Below, one piece after another: positions 34,267-42,942 of a DNA stretch of 64,000 bases. The stretch lies in assembly GCF_000024005.1 (NCBI RefSeq), contig NC_013132.1, forward strand, positions 558,001 to 622,000. The letters run 5' to 3'. Every line of letters begins with the position of its first letter. Positions within the stretch are counted from its first letter, which is position 1. This stretch comes from Chitinophaga pinensis DSM 2588 (lineage in GTDB: Bacteria > Bacteroidota > Bacteroidia > Chitinophagales > Chitinophagaceae). Both the position numbers and the translations under genes were made by a program. The notes under the pieces were generated by a model. That model had not been told where the DNA came from. It saw only the letters and a program-made list of their open reading frames with translations, and did no database searches.

Positions 34267-35406
34267 ATGAAGCTGGGAACTAAACTTATACACGCAGGCG
34301 TTACCCCTGATCCTTCAACCGGGGCAATCATGACCCCGATCTTTCAGACGTCCACGTATGTGCAGAACGCACCGGGCGACCATAAAGGATATGAATATGC
34401 CCGCACGCAAAACCCCACCCGTGATGCGTTACAGAATGCACTGGCAGCCATCGAAAACGGCAAATACGGTATTTCCTTTGGTAGTGGTCTGGCTGCTACT
34501 GACGCAGTCATGAAACTGCTGCAACCTGGCGATGAAGTCATTGCCTCCAACGATCTCTATGGCGGCACGTATCGCATATTTACCAAGATATTCGAACGCT
34601 ACGGCATTAAGTTCCATTTCATTGGTATGCAGGACGCCGAAAACATCCGGCAGTATGTCAACAAAAACACAAAACTGCTCTGGATAGAAACACCGACCAA
34701 TCCGCTGCTGAATATCATTGATATCGCCGCCAGCGCAAAGATTGCAAAGGAAAACAAGCTGCTGCTTTGTGTAGATAATACCTTCGCCTCTCCATACCTG
34801 CAAAACCCACTGGACCTGGGCGCAGATATCGTCGTACACAGCGCTACCAAATATCTCGGTGGTCATAGCGATGTGGTACACGGCGCAATTGTGGTAAAAG
34901 AAGAAGCACTGGCAAAACAACTCTATTTCATACAGAACAGCTGTGGCGCAGTACCTGGTCCGCAGGACTGCTTCCTTGTATTACGCGGACTCAAAACCCT
35001 GCACGTACGTATGCAGCGTCATTGTGAAAATGGCGCTGTTATCGCACAGTTCCTTCGCCAGCATCCGAAAGTGGCCAAAGTGCATTGGTGCGGATTCGAA
35101 GATCATCCAAACCATCACATCGCCAAACAGCAGATGAGAGGCTTCGGCGGTATGATCTCTTTCACCCTGAAAGATGACAGCCAGGAAGCTGCCTTTAAAG
35201 TACTGAGCGGCACCCACCTGTTCTCCCTCGCAGAATCGCTGGGAGGAGTGGAGTCGCTCATAGGACACCCGGCCAGTATGACTCATGCCTCTATTCCCCG
35301 CGAAGAAAGGATCGCCAACGGACTGGTAGATTCCCTGATCCGATTGAGTGTAGGTATTGAAGATGCAGAAGATCTGATCGCCGACCTGTCCAAAGCCATC
35401 GGATAA
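34267..35406 (+). CDS. cystathionine gamma-synthase family PLP enzyme
   Basis: A 379-residue fold-type I PLP enzyme of the Cys/Met metabolism family. Visible are GYEYARTQNPTRDALQNALA (41-60), FGSGLAATDAVMKLL (71-85), the Schiff-base lysine in HSATKYLGGHSD (Lys195) and SLAESLGGVESLIGHPASMTHA. It most resembles cystathionine gamma-synthase or cystathionine gamma-lyase (MetB/MetC-type). MetB versus MccB/lyase cannot be settled by these motifs. It is a single gene with an upstream palindrome and a terminator. No SAM riboswitch is visible in the leader. Confidence 0.85.
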   Translation: MKLGTKLIHAGVTPDPSTGAIMTPIFQTSTYVQNAPGDHKGYEYARTQNPTRDALQNALAAIENGKYGISFGSGLAATDAVMKLLQPGDEVIASNDLYGGTYRIFTKIFERYGIKFHFIGMQDAENIRQYVNKNTKLLWIETPTNPLLNIIDIAASAKIAKENKLLLCVDNTFASPYLQNPLDLGADIVVHSATKYLGGHSDVVHGAIVVKEEALAKQLYFIQNSCGAVPGPQDCFLVLRGLKTLHVRMQRHCENGAVIAQFLRQHPKVAKVHWCGFEDHPNHHIAKQQMRGFGGMISFTLKDDSQEAAFKVLSGTHLFSLAESLGGVESLIGHPASMTHASIPREERIANGLVDSLIRLSVGIEDAEDLIADLSKAIG

Positions 35407-35810
35407 CAAGATCAACAGACAATATTCCTCATGCAGGAACCAACGCTATTTACCCAGGCGTTTGTTCCTGCATCCTTTTTTATGCTATACTAACCCCACA
35501 CCAACCATACTCTGCCATAAGTAATTCGCTGTCAAATGACTAAAAAAGGCAAAAAAATGCTTCTTACTCAACACTATGCGGCCTAAGAGTGTATAATTAA
35601 CATGCTTTTAAATACTAAACCAATGAGTCTGGAAGCCTTGTTGACCGGTACTTACAACAAAATATACTCACAAATACTCATTATCAATTAACTATAATAT
35701 ATAATCCGTTATCTATATAAATTGATATAGTATGAACATCTTTGCTTATTTTTCGGGCAGCCAGAGTAATGCACTCCCGACACAATCAGCACAAAACCGA
35801 GCAGACCATT
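35407..35810. other. gene-free region before TIGR02757
   Basis: Apart from the terminator this 404-nt region is AT-rich. It has an 8-bp inverted repeat, TATCAATT/AATTGATA (35682-35689 with 35720-35727), but no coding frame that I support. Confidence 0.5.
35431..35481 (+). terminator. terminator of metB-like gene
   Basis: ATGCAGGAACCAACGC (35431-35446) pairs with GCGTTTGTTCCTGCAT (35458-35473), one mismatch, and is followed by CCTTTTTT. Confidence 0.7.
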
Positions 35811-36584
35811 ATGAGATTTGACCAACTGAAGGCCTTTCTGGACGCGAAAGCAGCGCAATACAACAATCCTGACTTTATACCAGGCGACCCGATAAGCATA
35901 CCGCATAGGTTTACCCAACTTCAGGATATCGAAATTTCAGGTCTGTTTGCAGCCATACTGGCCTGGGGCAACCGTACCACCATCATCAATAAGTGTACGG
36001 ATCTCCTGAAGCTGATGGACGATGCACCCTATGACTTCATCAAAAACCATAAGCCCAGAGAACGGATGAAACTCCTTCAGTTCTGCCACCGTACTTTCAA
36101 CGGGGTAGACCTGATGTACTTTGTCGAGTTCCTCCAGGGCTATTATAATGACATTACTTCCCTGGAATTCGCTTTCAGTGGCCACATCACCCCGGAAGAC
36201 GATACCATCGAAAACGCGCTGCGCGGGTTCCATCATATGTTCTTCCTACCGGAGCACCCTGAACGTACACGTAAACATATTTCCACTCCTGCGAGAAATT
36301 CTGCCTGTAAAAGATTGAATATGTACCTTCGCTGGATGGTGAGGAAGGACGAAAATGGCGTGGATTTTGGATTATGGGAACATATCCAGCCATCGCAGTT
36401 AGTATGTCCTGTGGATGTGCATGTAGGCAGAGTGGCCACCAGACTAGGTTTGATTCCTGCCGCTAAATCCGACTGGAAAACGGCAATCGCCCTTACCGAG
36501 CAACTCAGGCAGCTGGACCCACTGGACCCGGCGAAATACGACTTCGCATTGTTCGGCCTGGGAGTAATTGAAAAGTATGTTTAA
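35811..36584 (+). CDS. TIGR02757 (DUF2400) family protein
   Basis: A 257-residue protein starting MRFDQLKAFLDAKAAQYN and matching TIGR02757 in order: YNNPDFIPGDPISIPHRF, DIEISGLFAAILAWGNRTTIINK, YDFIKNH, and near the end the MYLRWMVRKDENGVDFGLW and PVDVHVGRVATRLGL blocks. The HhH-like C-terminal block resembles DNA glycosylases, but the function is not known. The frame extends to 35742, but the ATG at 35811 gives the family start. The next gene's start codons overlap its end. Confidence 0.82.
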   Translation: MRFDQLKAFLDAKAAQYNNPDFIPGDPISIPHRFTQLQDIEISGLFAAILAWGNRTTIINKCTDLLKLMDDAPYDFIKNHKPRERMKLLQFCHRTFNGVDLMYFVEFLQGYYNDITSLEFAFSGHITPEDDTIENALRGFHHMFFLPEHPERTRKHISTPARNSACKRLNMYLRWMVRKDENGVDFGLWEHIQPSQLVCPVDVHVGRVATRLGLIPAAKSDWKTAIALTEQLRQLDPLDPAKYDFALFGLGVIEKYV

Positions 36585-36597
36585 TAAATATAGCGCA

Positions 36598-37560
36598 ATG
36601 ATGAAGCGATTTTTGGTGTCAATGGCAATGGGCGCCGTGCTGGCACTTCCGGCAACAGCCCAGAATCAGGAAGAAAAAAGAGATTATATCGACCTTGCCT
36701 ACAATTTTCAGAAAGGCCAGCAGTTTGAACTGAAACAGGAAAGCCGCAGTGAGACATACACGACCGTAGACGATATTATGCAGCGTGTTTCCCGCGATTT
36801 CAACAACAGTATCAGTATCCAGGTGTCAGATGTGGTATCCGGACATCTCTATCTTGAATTCAGGTATAAAGAACTGAAATTCAACTTCAATGCTAAAAAT
36901 CAGAACATCCTGGTAGATGCCGGTGTTCCTAATGATAAAGAACCTTTCCAGGCGGCCCTGAAAAGCATCATCGACCATCCGTTCACTGTCGATATCTCCA
37001 ATTCCGGCTTTATCAATAAGATCACCGGTCTGGATGAACTGCTGGATAAAGCCTCCGCTACCTTCTCCAATCTGAAGGAAGACGAAAGAGAAGCATACAA
37101 GAAACTGATGAAAGACCAGTTTGGAACAGCCGCTTTCCGCACCTGGCTGGAACAACTGCTGGTGATCTACCCGGTACGCAGTATCAAGACCGGCACCCGC
37201 TGGGAAGAAACCGTACCTATCCGTACCGGACTGGTAGGAGATATAGACCTTTACTGGAACCTGCAAACCTGGGACGCCCAGACGGCTAAGATCTCCGGTA
37301 CTGGTAAAGTACATACTAATAAAGTAGAGACATTCACGATTGAAGACGGTATTACTGCAACCGCAGAAGTAGACGGCGATATCATGACCAACTACCTGAT
37401 TGACCGCAATACCGGCTTACCCAGCATCTGTGCACAGAATATGGAAATGAATGGTACGTATACCTATAAGGCCAACAAAGCCAAACGTATCAAGAAAGAC
37501 ATCAAGGTGCCGGTGAAGATAGTCACCAACTCCTCCTACAAGATCAAACAAATGAAATAA
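36598..37560 (+). CDS. exported protein, DUF6263-like
   Basis: A 320-residue protein with a signal peptide (MMKRFLVSMAMGAVLALPATA). The mature part is beta-rich: DLAYNFQKGQQFELKQES, FRYKELKFNFNAK and KAKRIKKDIKVPVKIVTNSSYKI near the end. It resembles the DUF6263 family, but I am not certain. Starts at 36568, 36577, 36598 and 36601 are all in frame; the ATG pair at 36598-36603 gives a clean signal peptide. A strong terminator ends it. Confidence 0.62.
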   Translation: MMKRFLVSMAMGAVLALPATAQNQEEKRDYIDLAYNFQKGQQFELKQESRSETYTTVDDIMQRVSRDFNNSISIQVSDVVSGHLYLEFRYKELKFNFNAKNQNILVDAGVPNDKEPFQAALKSIIDHPFTVDISNSGFINKITGLDELLDKASATFSNLKEDEREAYKKLMKDQFGTAAFRTWLEQLLVIYPVRSIKTGTRWEETVPIRTGLVGDIDLYWNLQTWDAQTAKISGTGKVHTNKVETFTIEDGITATAEVDGDIMTNYLIDRNTGLPSICAQNMEMNGTYTYKANKAKRIKKDIKVPVKIVTNSSYKIKQMK

Positions 37561-37570
37561 TACATAAAAA

Positions 37571-37600
37571 GGTCCGCTAACCGCGGACCTTTTTATTTTT
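37571..37600 (+). terminator. terminator of the DUF6263-like gene
   Basis: GGTCCGC (37571-37577) pairs with GCGGACC (37583-37589), followed by TTTTTATTTTT. The last part of this U-tract overlaps the next promoter box. Confidence 0.8.
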
Positions 37601-37601
37601 G
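37594..37601 (+). promoter_or_regulatory. -7 box embedded in a terminator U-tract
   Basis: TATTTTTG is an exact consensus box that ends 7 nt before the ATG at 37608, so transcription would begin at or beside the start codon. Confidence 0.45.
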
Positions 37602-37607
37602 TGCTGT

Positions 37608-37934
37608 ATGACGCAATTACTTCCGGAAACGGCCCAACAGATATCAGCTGATGCCGGTCTGCCAATGATCGCCGGTATGACCTACGATCAGCTGGAAGAG
37701 ACCCTGGCTGAAAAGCTTGAACAGCTGATCAGTTCCGACTTTCAACAATTTGTGCTGCTGCTGTATAAAATAGATGTCTCTGAATTCAGTATCCGGCAGG
37801 TACTGGAGGCTGACCTGACACCCGGCGTTTATAGAAAGATAGCCGCACTGCTGATAGAAAGACAACAGGAAAAGATCCTTTCCCGCAAAAAATATAGCCA
37901 GCCTCCTCCCGATGACGGAGAGGAGAAATGGTAA
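37608..37934 (+). CDS. small acidic cytoplasmic protein of unknown function
   Basis: A 108-residue protein starting MTQLLPETAQQISADAGLPM. It is acidic and helical (LEETLAEKLEQLISSDFQQF), with a basic stretch near the C-terminus (ERQQEKILSRKKYS). There is no signal peptide. I recognise no domain; similar small proteins of Bacteroidota are annotated only as hypothetical. It is a single gene with a -7 box inside the preceding terminator tract. Confidence 0.6.
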   Translation: MTQLLPETAQQISADAGLPMIAGMTYDQLEETLAEKLEQLISSDFQQFVLLLYKIDVSEFSIRQVLEADLTPGVYRKIAALLIERQQEKILSRKKYSQPPPDDGEEKW

Positions 37935-37940
37935 ACCCGA

Positions 37941-38603
37941 TTATTTATTGAACATCAGTTCCCGCACTTTCTCCTTGTCTTCTTTTTCCTTTTCCAGATC
38001 AAAGCTGGTACCGAATATATAATCCCATATACTGGAACTTACACCAAAGCCCTTCTCGTCACCTTTATAATGGTGCAGATGGTGGTTACGCCATAATGGT
38101 TTCAGGAACTTCGCCGGCGGATTCCATGCATGGATCGCATAGTGCATACTGCCATAAATCAGGTATCCCAGCATGAACCCAGGAAAAAACATAAAAGTAT
38201 ACTCCCTGAGAAAAACGTACTGCGCACTGAAGATAACCGAGGCCAGGATCAGACTGGGTACCGGCGGCATGAACAGCCGTTGTTTGTCACGCGGGTACTC
38301 ATGGTGATTACCATGCATGACATAAATAAATCGCTTTACCCGCTGGTTTTCGCTACTGAAATGGAACAGATAGCGATGCATCAGGTATTCAAATAAAGTC
38401 CAGAAAAACATCGCACCCAGAAAAACAGTCACCACACGGGTAATACTGAATCCTAATGTGTCATAACTGTAAAATAGCATGTAACCGATGATGGGGATGT
38501 ACATCGCCCAGATAACCAGGGGGTGTGTTTTGGTGAGCATCTCCAAATACCTGCTTTCAAATAATCTCGCCTGTCCCTTGTTCTTAATCTTATCAAACTT
38601 CAT
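37941..38603 (-). CDS. sterol desaturase / fatty acid hydroxylase family protein
   Basis: A 220-residue membrane protein with about four transmembrane helices and the di-iron histidine boxes HRYLFH (about 75-80), HGNHH (about 96-100), HYAIHAW (about 155-161) and HHLHHY (about 174-179). It belongs to the fatty acid hydroxylase superfamily, and the box arrangement resembles FA2H-like enzymes that 2-hydroxylate fatty acyl chains, including those of sphingolipids. Sphingolipid production is common in Chitinophaga, so the substrate is plausibly an acyl chain of a sphingolipid; this is inference. The ATG at 38603 is chosen over upstream frame extension. Confidence 0.85.
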   Translation of the reverse strand: MKFDKIKNKGQARLFESRYLEMLTKTHPLVIWAMYIPIIGYMLFYSYDTLGFSITRVVTVFLGAMFFWTLFEYLMHRYLFHFSSENQRVKRFIYVMHGNHHEYPRDKQRLFMPPVPSLILASVIFSAQYVFLREYTFMFFPGFMLGYLIYGSMHYAIHAWNPPAKFLKPLWRNHHLHHYKGDEKGFGVSSSIWDYIFGTSFDLEKEKEDKEKVRELMFNK

Positions 38604-39134
38604 AACTCCTTTATTTAATGCAAATAAGTGCTTAAACGAATGACATGTTGGTTTCCTAATCTGTTCTAACTTATGCCGAAAAATTGCTGCCGCGAATATT
38701 ATGCCGATCTTATGCATTTGACGGGTATGTGAATATCTAATTGCGTCCATCAGAAGACCGGAGGGGGTAAATGGGGTACTGATAGATACGGTGCTAACTT
38801 TCTTTATTGATTGGTAAACATACCTGTCCGTAATGTCCGTTTGTCATGAGATGACACCGTAATTTATCGATTTTCCCTAAGCTACCTTCACAAATTCTCA
38901 GATAAATCTGCACAGTGTATTTACCATATCAACAGGCAACATCTTACATATATCAGATTAAATGATCAATGGTCCGACCAAACTGTCCCTGATAATAAAC
39001 GCCTGCTACCACAATCTCCCCTATAATCACCGCCTGATTTATCCGGCAACAATCCATCCAAAGCGTGTACCTCAGAAGTTAATTCTTAATTGCCCTATAT
39101 TTACAAATCATACAACCAGAACCAACTACTTATT
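38604..39134. other. gene-free region before the FAH gene
   Basis: In 531 nt I see no coding frame. There is a small inverted repeat, TGTCAT/ATGACA, at 38842-38856 and a TATATTTA box at 39096-39103 that suits the FAH gene start at 39135. The rest is unremarkable. Confidence 0.5.
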
Positions 39135-40142
39135 ATGAAACTTGTTAGTTATCTACGGGATGAAGCTGACCACCTGGCCATTTTAATCGGCGATAAATTG
39201 TACAACACGCAGGACCTGCACCCCAATCTGCCTGGTAACATGCAGATGTTTTTACTCTCCTGGGAAGAAGTAATAGACCTGGCCCTCGAAATTGATGCAC
39301 AGCTGAAAGCCGGAAAACACATAGGTTCCGCCACCCCGATCCCTTACAATTCAGTGGAAATACTGGCGCCCGTTCCCGCGCCTACATCCTGCCGCGATGG
39401 TTATGCGTTCAGACAGCACGTAGCAGCTGCAAGACGTAACCGTCGTGTAGACATGATCCCTGAATTTGATCAGTATCCGATCTTTTATTTCACCAACCAT
39501 AATGCGATACAAGGCCCCGGCGATGTATTGTGTATGCCTGACCACTTCGATAAACTGGACTTCGAACTGGAAGCAGCAATTGTTATCTGCAAATTCGGTC
39601 GCAACATACCGGCAGCTGAAGCAGACAACTATATCGGTGGCTTTATGATCATGAACGACATGAGCGCCCGCACCTTACAGATGGAAGAAATGAAGCTCAA
39701 TCTGGGTCCGGCCAAAGGCAAGGATTTCAGTACCGTCATTGGCCCTATGCTGGTCACACCAGACGAACTGGAACACCTCCTCATTCCGGCAAAACCAGGC
39801 CATACCGGCAAAAACTATAACCTGAAAATGACCTGCCGTGTAAATGGTGTGCAGGTAAGTGAAGGTAACATGGGCGATATGGACTGGACCTTTGCAGAAA
39901 TTATCGAACGTTGCGCATATGGCGCTAATATCTATCCGGGTGATGTAATAGGCAGCGGTACCGTAGGCACCGGCTGTTTCCTTGAACTGAACGGCACGGG
40001 TAAACGTGAAAATCCTGATTACCAGGAACAATGGTTACAACCAGGCGATGTAGTGGAAATGGATATCGACGGACTGGGTACACTGACAAATACAATTGTG
40101 GCAGAAGAAACAGACTTCTCTATTCTGCAATTGAAAAAATAA
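39135..40142 (+). CDS. fumarylacetoacetate hydrolase family protein
   Basis: A 335-residue FAH-fold enzyme. The metal site residues are visible as Glu144 and Glu146 in LDFELEAAIV and Asp175 in MIMNDMSARTLQ; His95 lies in AFRQH. A C-terminal block (PGDVIGSGTVGTGC) is standard. Members cleave C-C bonds or decarboxylate in aromatic catabolism; the substrate is not readable. The start is taken at the ATG at 39135, since the in-frame GTG/CTG extension to 39090 is not supported by family length. It is followed after 9 nt by the flavin reductase gene, so both form a small catabolic operon. Confidence 0.85.
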   Translation: MKLVSYLRDEADHLAILIGDKLYNTQDLHPNLPGNMQMFLLSWEEVIDLALEIDAQLKAGKHIGSATPIPYNSVEILAPVPAPTSCRDGYAFRQHVAAARRNRRVDMIPEFDQYPIFYFTNHNAIQGPGDVLCMPDHFDKLDFELEAAIVICKFGRNIPAAEADNYIGGFMIMNDMSARTLQMEEMKLNLGPAKGKDFSTVIGPMLVTPDELEHLLIPAKPGHTGKNYNLKMTCRVNGVQVSEGNMGDMDWTFAEIIERCAYGANIYPGDVIGSGTVGTGCFLELNGTGKRENPDYQEQWLQPGDVVEMDIDGLGTLTNTIVAEETDFSILQLKK

Positions 40143-40151
40143 TAAGACCAC

Positions 40152-41036
40152 ATGCAAATCATTCCAGGACAGCTGCCAACAGCAGCGCTACAGGGATACC
40201 TGCAGGGTGCTGTTGCTCCCAGACCCATTTGCTTTGCCAGCACCGTTGATAAAGAGGGGAGACCTAACCTGTCGCCCTTCAGCTTCTTTAACATCTTTGG
40301 CAGCAACCCGGTTACACTGATCTTTTCCCCTGCCCGCAGGGTACGCGATAATACGACTAAACACACGCTGGAAAATATCCTGGAAACAATGGAAGTGGTC
40401 ATCAATGTGGTGAACTATTCCATGGTACAACAGGCATCTCTTTCCAGCTGCGAATACCCAAAGGGGACAAACGAATTTGAGAAGTCCGGATTTACTCCCA
40501 TAGCTGCTGAAAAAGTAAAACCTTTCCGCGTCAAAGAAAGTCCGGTTCAGTTTGAGTGTAAAGTGAAAGAAGTACTGACACAAGGTACAGAAGGCGGCGC
40601 AGGAAACCTGATCATCTGCGAAGCGGTAATGATCCACATTAACGACGAGATCCTGAATGAAGCCGGTACTATCGATCCGCATAAGATTGACCTCGTAGCC
40701 CGTATGGGAGGGGATTACTACTGTCGTGCATCCGGCGCAGCAGTATTCGAAGTAGCCAAACCTAATACCTCACTCGGTATCGGTATAGATGCATTGCCGC
40801 TGTCTGTCAGACAAAGCAGCATCCTTACCGGTAACAACCTCGGACAACTCGCCAATGTACACGTACAGCCGGAAATAGATCCCGCATTTGAAGATGATCA
40901 TCTGAAGAACATCTTTCAGTACTACAGTATCACGCCTGATGAAATGGAAAAAGAACTCCATCGTCATGCGCAGCAATTACTGGAAAAAGGACATGTACAG
41001 GAAGCCTGGCAGGTGTTACTCGCCGGTGCGCAATAA
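40152..41036 (+). CDS. flavin reductase-like protein (FMN-binding split barrel)
   Basis: A 294-residue protein of the FMN-binding flavin reductase family. The diagnostic stretch is GAVAPRPICFASTVDKEGRPNLSPFSFFN (about 19-47) with SPARRVRDNTTKHTLENI, and a C-terminal extension of about 90 residues carries polar helices. Such proteins reduce flavins or bind FMN as partners of monooxygenases. It begins 9 nt after the FAH gene and is therefore likely in the same transcript, perhaps for one aromatic-degradation step. A bidirectional terminator follows. Confidence 0.85.
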   Translation: MQIIPGQLPTAALQGYLQGAVAPRPICFASTVDKEGRPNLSPFSFFNIFGSNPVTLIFSPARRVRDNTTKHTLENILETMEVVINVVNYSMVQQASLSSCEYPKGTNEFEKSGFTPIAAEKVKPFRVKESPVQFECKVKEVLTQGTEGGAGNLIICEAVMIHINDEILNEAGTIDPHKIDLVARMGGDYYCRASGAAVFEVAKPNTSLGIGIDALPLSVRQSSILTGNNLGQLANVHVQPEIDPAFEDDHLKNIFQYYSITPDEMEKELHRHAQQLLEKGHVQEAWQVLLAGAQ

Positions 41037-41061
41037 CTATGTATACACGCAAAGACAAATA

Positions 41062-41094
41062 AAAAAGCCTCGTATCAGTGATACGAGGCTTTTT
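41062..41094. terminator. bidirectional terminator between flavin reductase and DUF4197 genes
   Basis: AAAAAGCCTCGTATCA (41062-41077) pairs exactly with TGATACGAGGCTTTTT (41079-41094). Both strands have a T-run, suited to the convergent genes on either side. Confidence 0.85.
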
Positions 41095-41114
41095 CATAAA
41101 TCGTTCAGCAATCC

Positions 41115-41861
41115 TTATTTGCTGCTGGAGCTGCTGCCGAATACTTTCTTCAGCAGGTCAGTTGTTCTTGCAGCCGGATTAGCGCGGATATTGGATTCCT
41201 CTTTCGCGATCTGGTCAAACAGCGCAGTTACTGCCATACCTGTTACATAGTCCTGTAAATCAGGATTTGCCTTGTTAAAGGTAGTTGGCAGCTTGTTGTA
41301 CGCGTTAACGATATCGCCATAATATTTTGTAGCGCTGGTGCTATCCAGTGAACCTTTCACCACCGGAGAGAAAGCCGCTTTCAATTTGTCAGTTGTTTTG
41401 CCTTTGAAATACTCAGTAGCGGAGTTGTTACCACCGGATACCAGTTTCAGGGCGTCAGTGATGCTCATTTCTTTGATCGCATCCACAAAAATCGGCGCTG
41501 CATAACCTACCGCTTTTTCAGCAGCACGGTTGATAGACAGGATCGCCTTATCTACCTGCGCTCCCATACCCACACCACGGAGGGTATTACCGATTTTTAC
41601 CGCATCTGGCGGAAGCAGCATTTTATAAAGTTCGTTTCCGAAGAAACCGTCAGTTTTGTTCAGATTAGCGATACCATTTGCTACACCTTTCGCCAGCGCT
41701 TCTTTGATTGCGCTGCCTGCTTCACCTTGAGTAACATTGGATGTTCCGGTTTTGGAAGCTGCACTGCTTGCCGCTTCACCTAATTTCTTCAGCAGCTGTG
41801 CCTGGGTAGCGGGCACGAAAGCTATACCTGATAATAATAGAACGCATAGTTTCTTGTACAT
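41115..41861 (-). CDS. DUF4197 exported protein
   Basis: A 248-residue protein with a signal peptide (about 1-21, ending ATQA). The mature part matches DUF4197: EAGSAIKEALAKGVANGIANLNKTDGFFGNELYKMLLPPDAVKI and NPDLQDYVTGMAVTALFDQIAKEES with a C-terminal TTDLLKKVFG. The family is common in Gram-negative bacteria, has a helical fold and no known role. A bidirectional terminator lies after its stop. Confidence 0.83.
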   Translation of the reverse strand: MYKKLCVLLLSGIAFVPATQAQLLKKLGEAASSAASKTGTSNVTQGEAGSAIKEALAKGVANGIANLNKTDGFFGNELYKMLLPPDAVKIGNTLRGVGMGAQVDKAILSINRAAEKAVGYAAPIFVDAIKEMSITDALKLVSGGNNSATEYFKGKTTDKLKAAFSPVVKGSLDSTSATKYYGDIVNAYNKLPTTFNKANPDLQDYVTGMAVTALFDQIAKEESNIRANPAARTTDLLKKVFGSSSSSK

Positions 41862-41971
41862 AGACTGGATTGTTGTGGTTTTATATGCAAAATAGTAACA
41901 ATATTTAGAAGCGCTACTATAAAGTTAGAACAAAAAGAACCCGCCAGGTTTAATGGAGGGACAAGCGGTAT

Positions 41972-42805
41972 TTATTCATGTATTGCCAGCATGGGAATAT
42001 GCGTATGGAATGCCAGCTGAGCCGTACGACTGCGTTTGAAGATACTTTCAAACAATCCGTGTTTACGGGGGATCGTAATGATCAGATCGGCTTTTTCCCT
42101 GTCCGCAAACTCCATAATACCCTGTACAACATTCGAATGGTCAATGAAATGATATTTGGGATGAAGTCCTTCCAGCAGGGTATCCAATAGCAAACTGGCT
42201 TCCGGTGTATCACTGGCAAGTCCTTTTCCTTCCTTGTCGATATTCAGCACATGCAATTCTCCCTGGAACACGTTCAACAGTCTTTTCAGGGGATAAATCG
42301 GCGTACCGGTGCCCACTTTTTTGAAATCGCAGGCAAAAACGATCCTTTTTATCGGCTGAAAGGAAACATTGGAAGGGATGATCATAACAGGGCAGGAGGT
42401 ATGTTTCACCACATCGATGGTATTGGACCCGATCAGGATCTCTTCCAGCTGGCTACCGCCGGTAGTACCCATGATGATCAGATCAGCCTTTTCTTCTTTG
42501 CTGAGATCTTCTATGCTGGCCGCCAGCAAATTATTATCCGCCCGGTAGTCCAGTTCCACACCACCCGGTAATACCGGCAGCAGATCCTGTTTCATATGTT
42601 CCAGTCCTTCCAGACTGGCCGCTTTCAGCTCATTAGGATCTACCATGGGGATGGAGGTCGGCACATCGGGGATGGGCACGATCAGTTCGTAAGCATGGTA
42701 AAGCAAAATACGGGCGGTACCCATCTGTGCTGCCAGTCCCAGTGCATAACGGGCGGCATTATAGGCAGTAGCGGAAAAGTCTGTAGGTACGATGATGGTT
42801 TTCAT
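41972..42805 (-). CDS. universal stress protein (two UspA domains)
   Basis: A 277-residue cytoplasmic protein with two tandem UspA domains. The first (about 1-147) has MKTIIVPTDFSATAYNAARYALGLA and the ATP-binding pattern MGTTGGSQLEEILIGSNTIDVV, with IIPSNVSFQPIKRIVFACDF beginning the second. The second domain ends ADLIITIPRKHGLFESIFKRSRTAQLAFHTHIPMLAI and appears to have a degenerate ATP loop. Usp proteins respond to stress and starvation, but the specific role is unknown. The gene is divergent from lysS. Confidence 0.9.
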   Translation of the reverse strand: MKTIIVPTDFSATAYNAARYALGLAAQMGTARILLYHAYELIVPIPDVPTSIPMVDPNELKAASLEGLEHMKQDLLPVLPGGVELDYRADNNLLAASIEDLSKEEKADLIIMGTTGGSQLEEILIGSNTIDVVKHTSCPVMIIPSNVSFQPIKRIVFACDFKKVGTGTPIYPLKRLLNVFQGELHVLNIDKEGKGLASDTPEASLLLDTLLEGLHPKYHFIDHSNVVQGIMEFADREKADLIITIPRKHGLFESIFKRSRTAQLAFHTHIPMLAIHE

Positions 42806-42908
42806 CCTGTGTATGTTTTAAAGCTGATGAATCCCTGATTGGGGGCCTCATACATAATGAAAATTTGATGCCAAACCCGTGTTTCGCTCATTTACCCTTT
42901 AAATCGAC

Positions 42909-42916
42909 TATTTTTG
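42909..42916 (+). promoter_or_regulatory. -7 box for lysS
   Basis: TATTTTTG is an exact consensus match 26 nt before the lysS ATG. Confidence 0.5.
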
Positions 42917-42942
42917 CACTCCAATTATTGTAATCAGTACAC

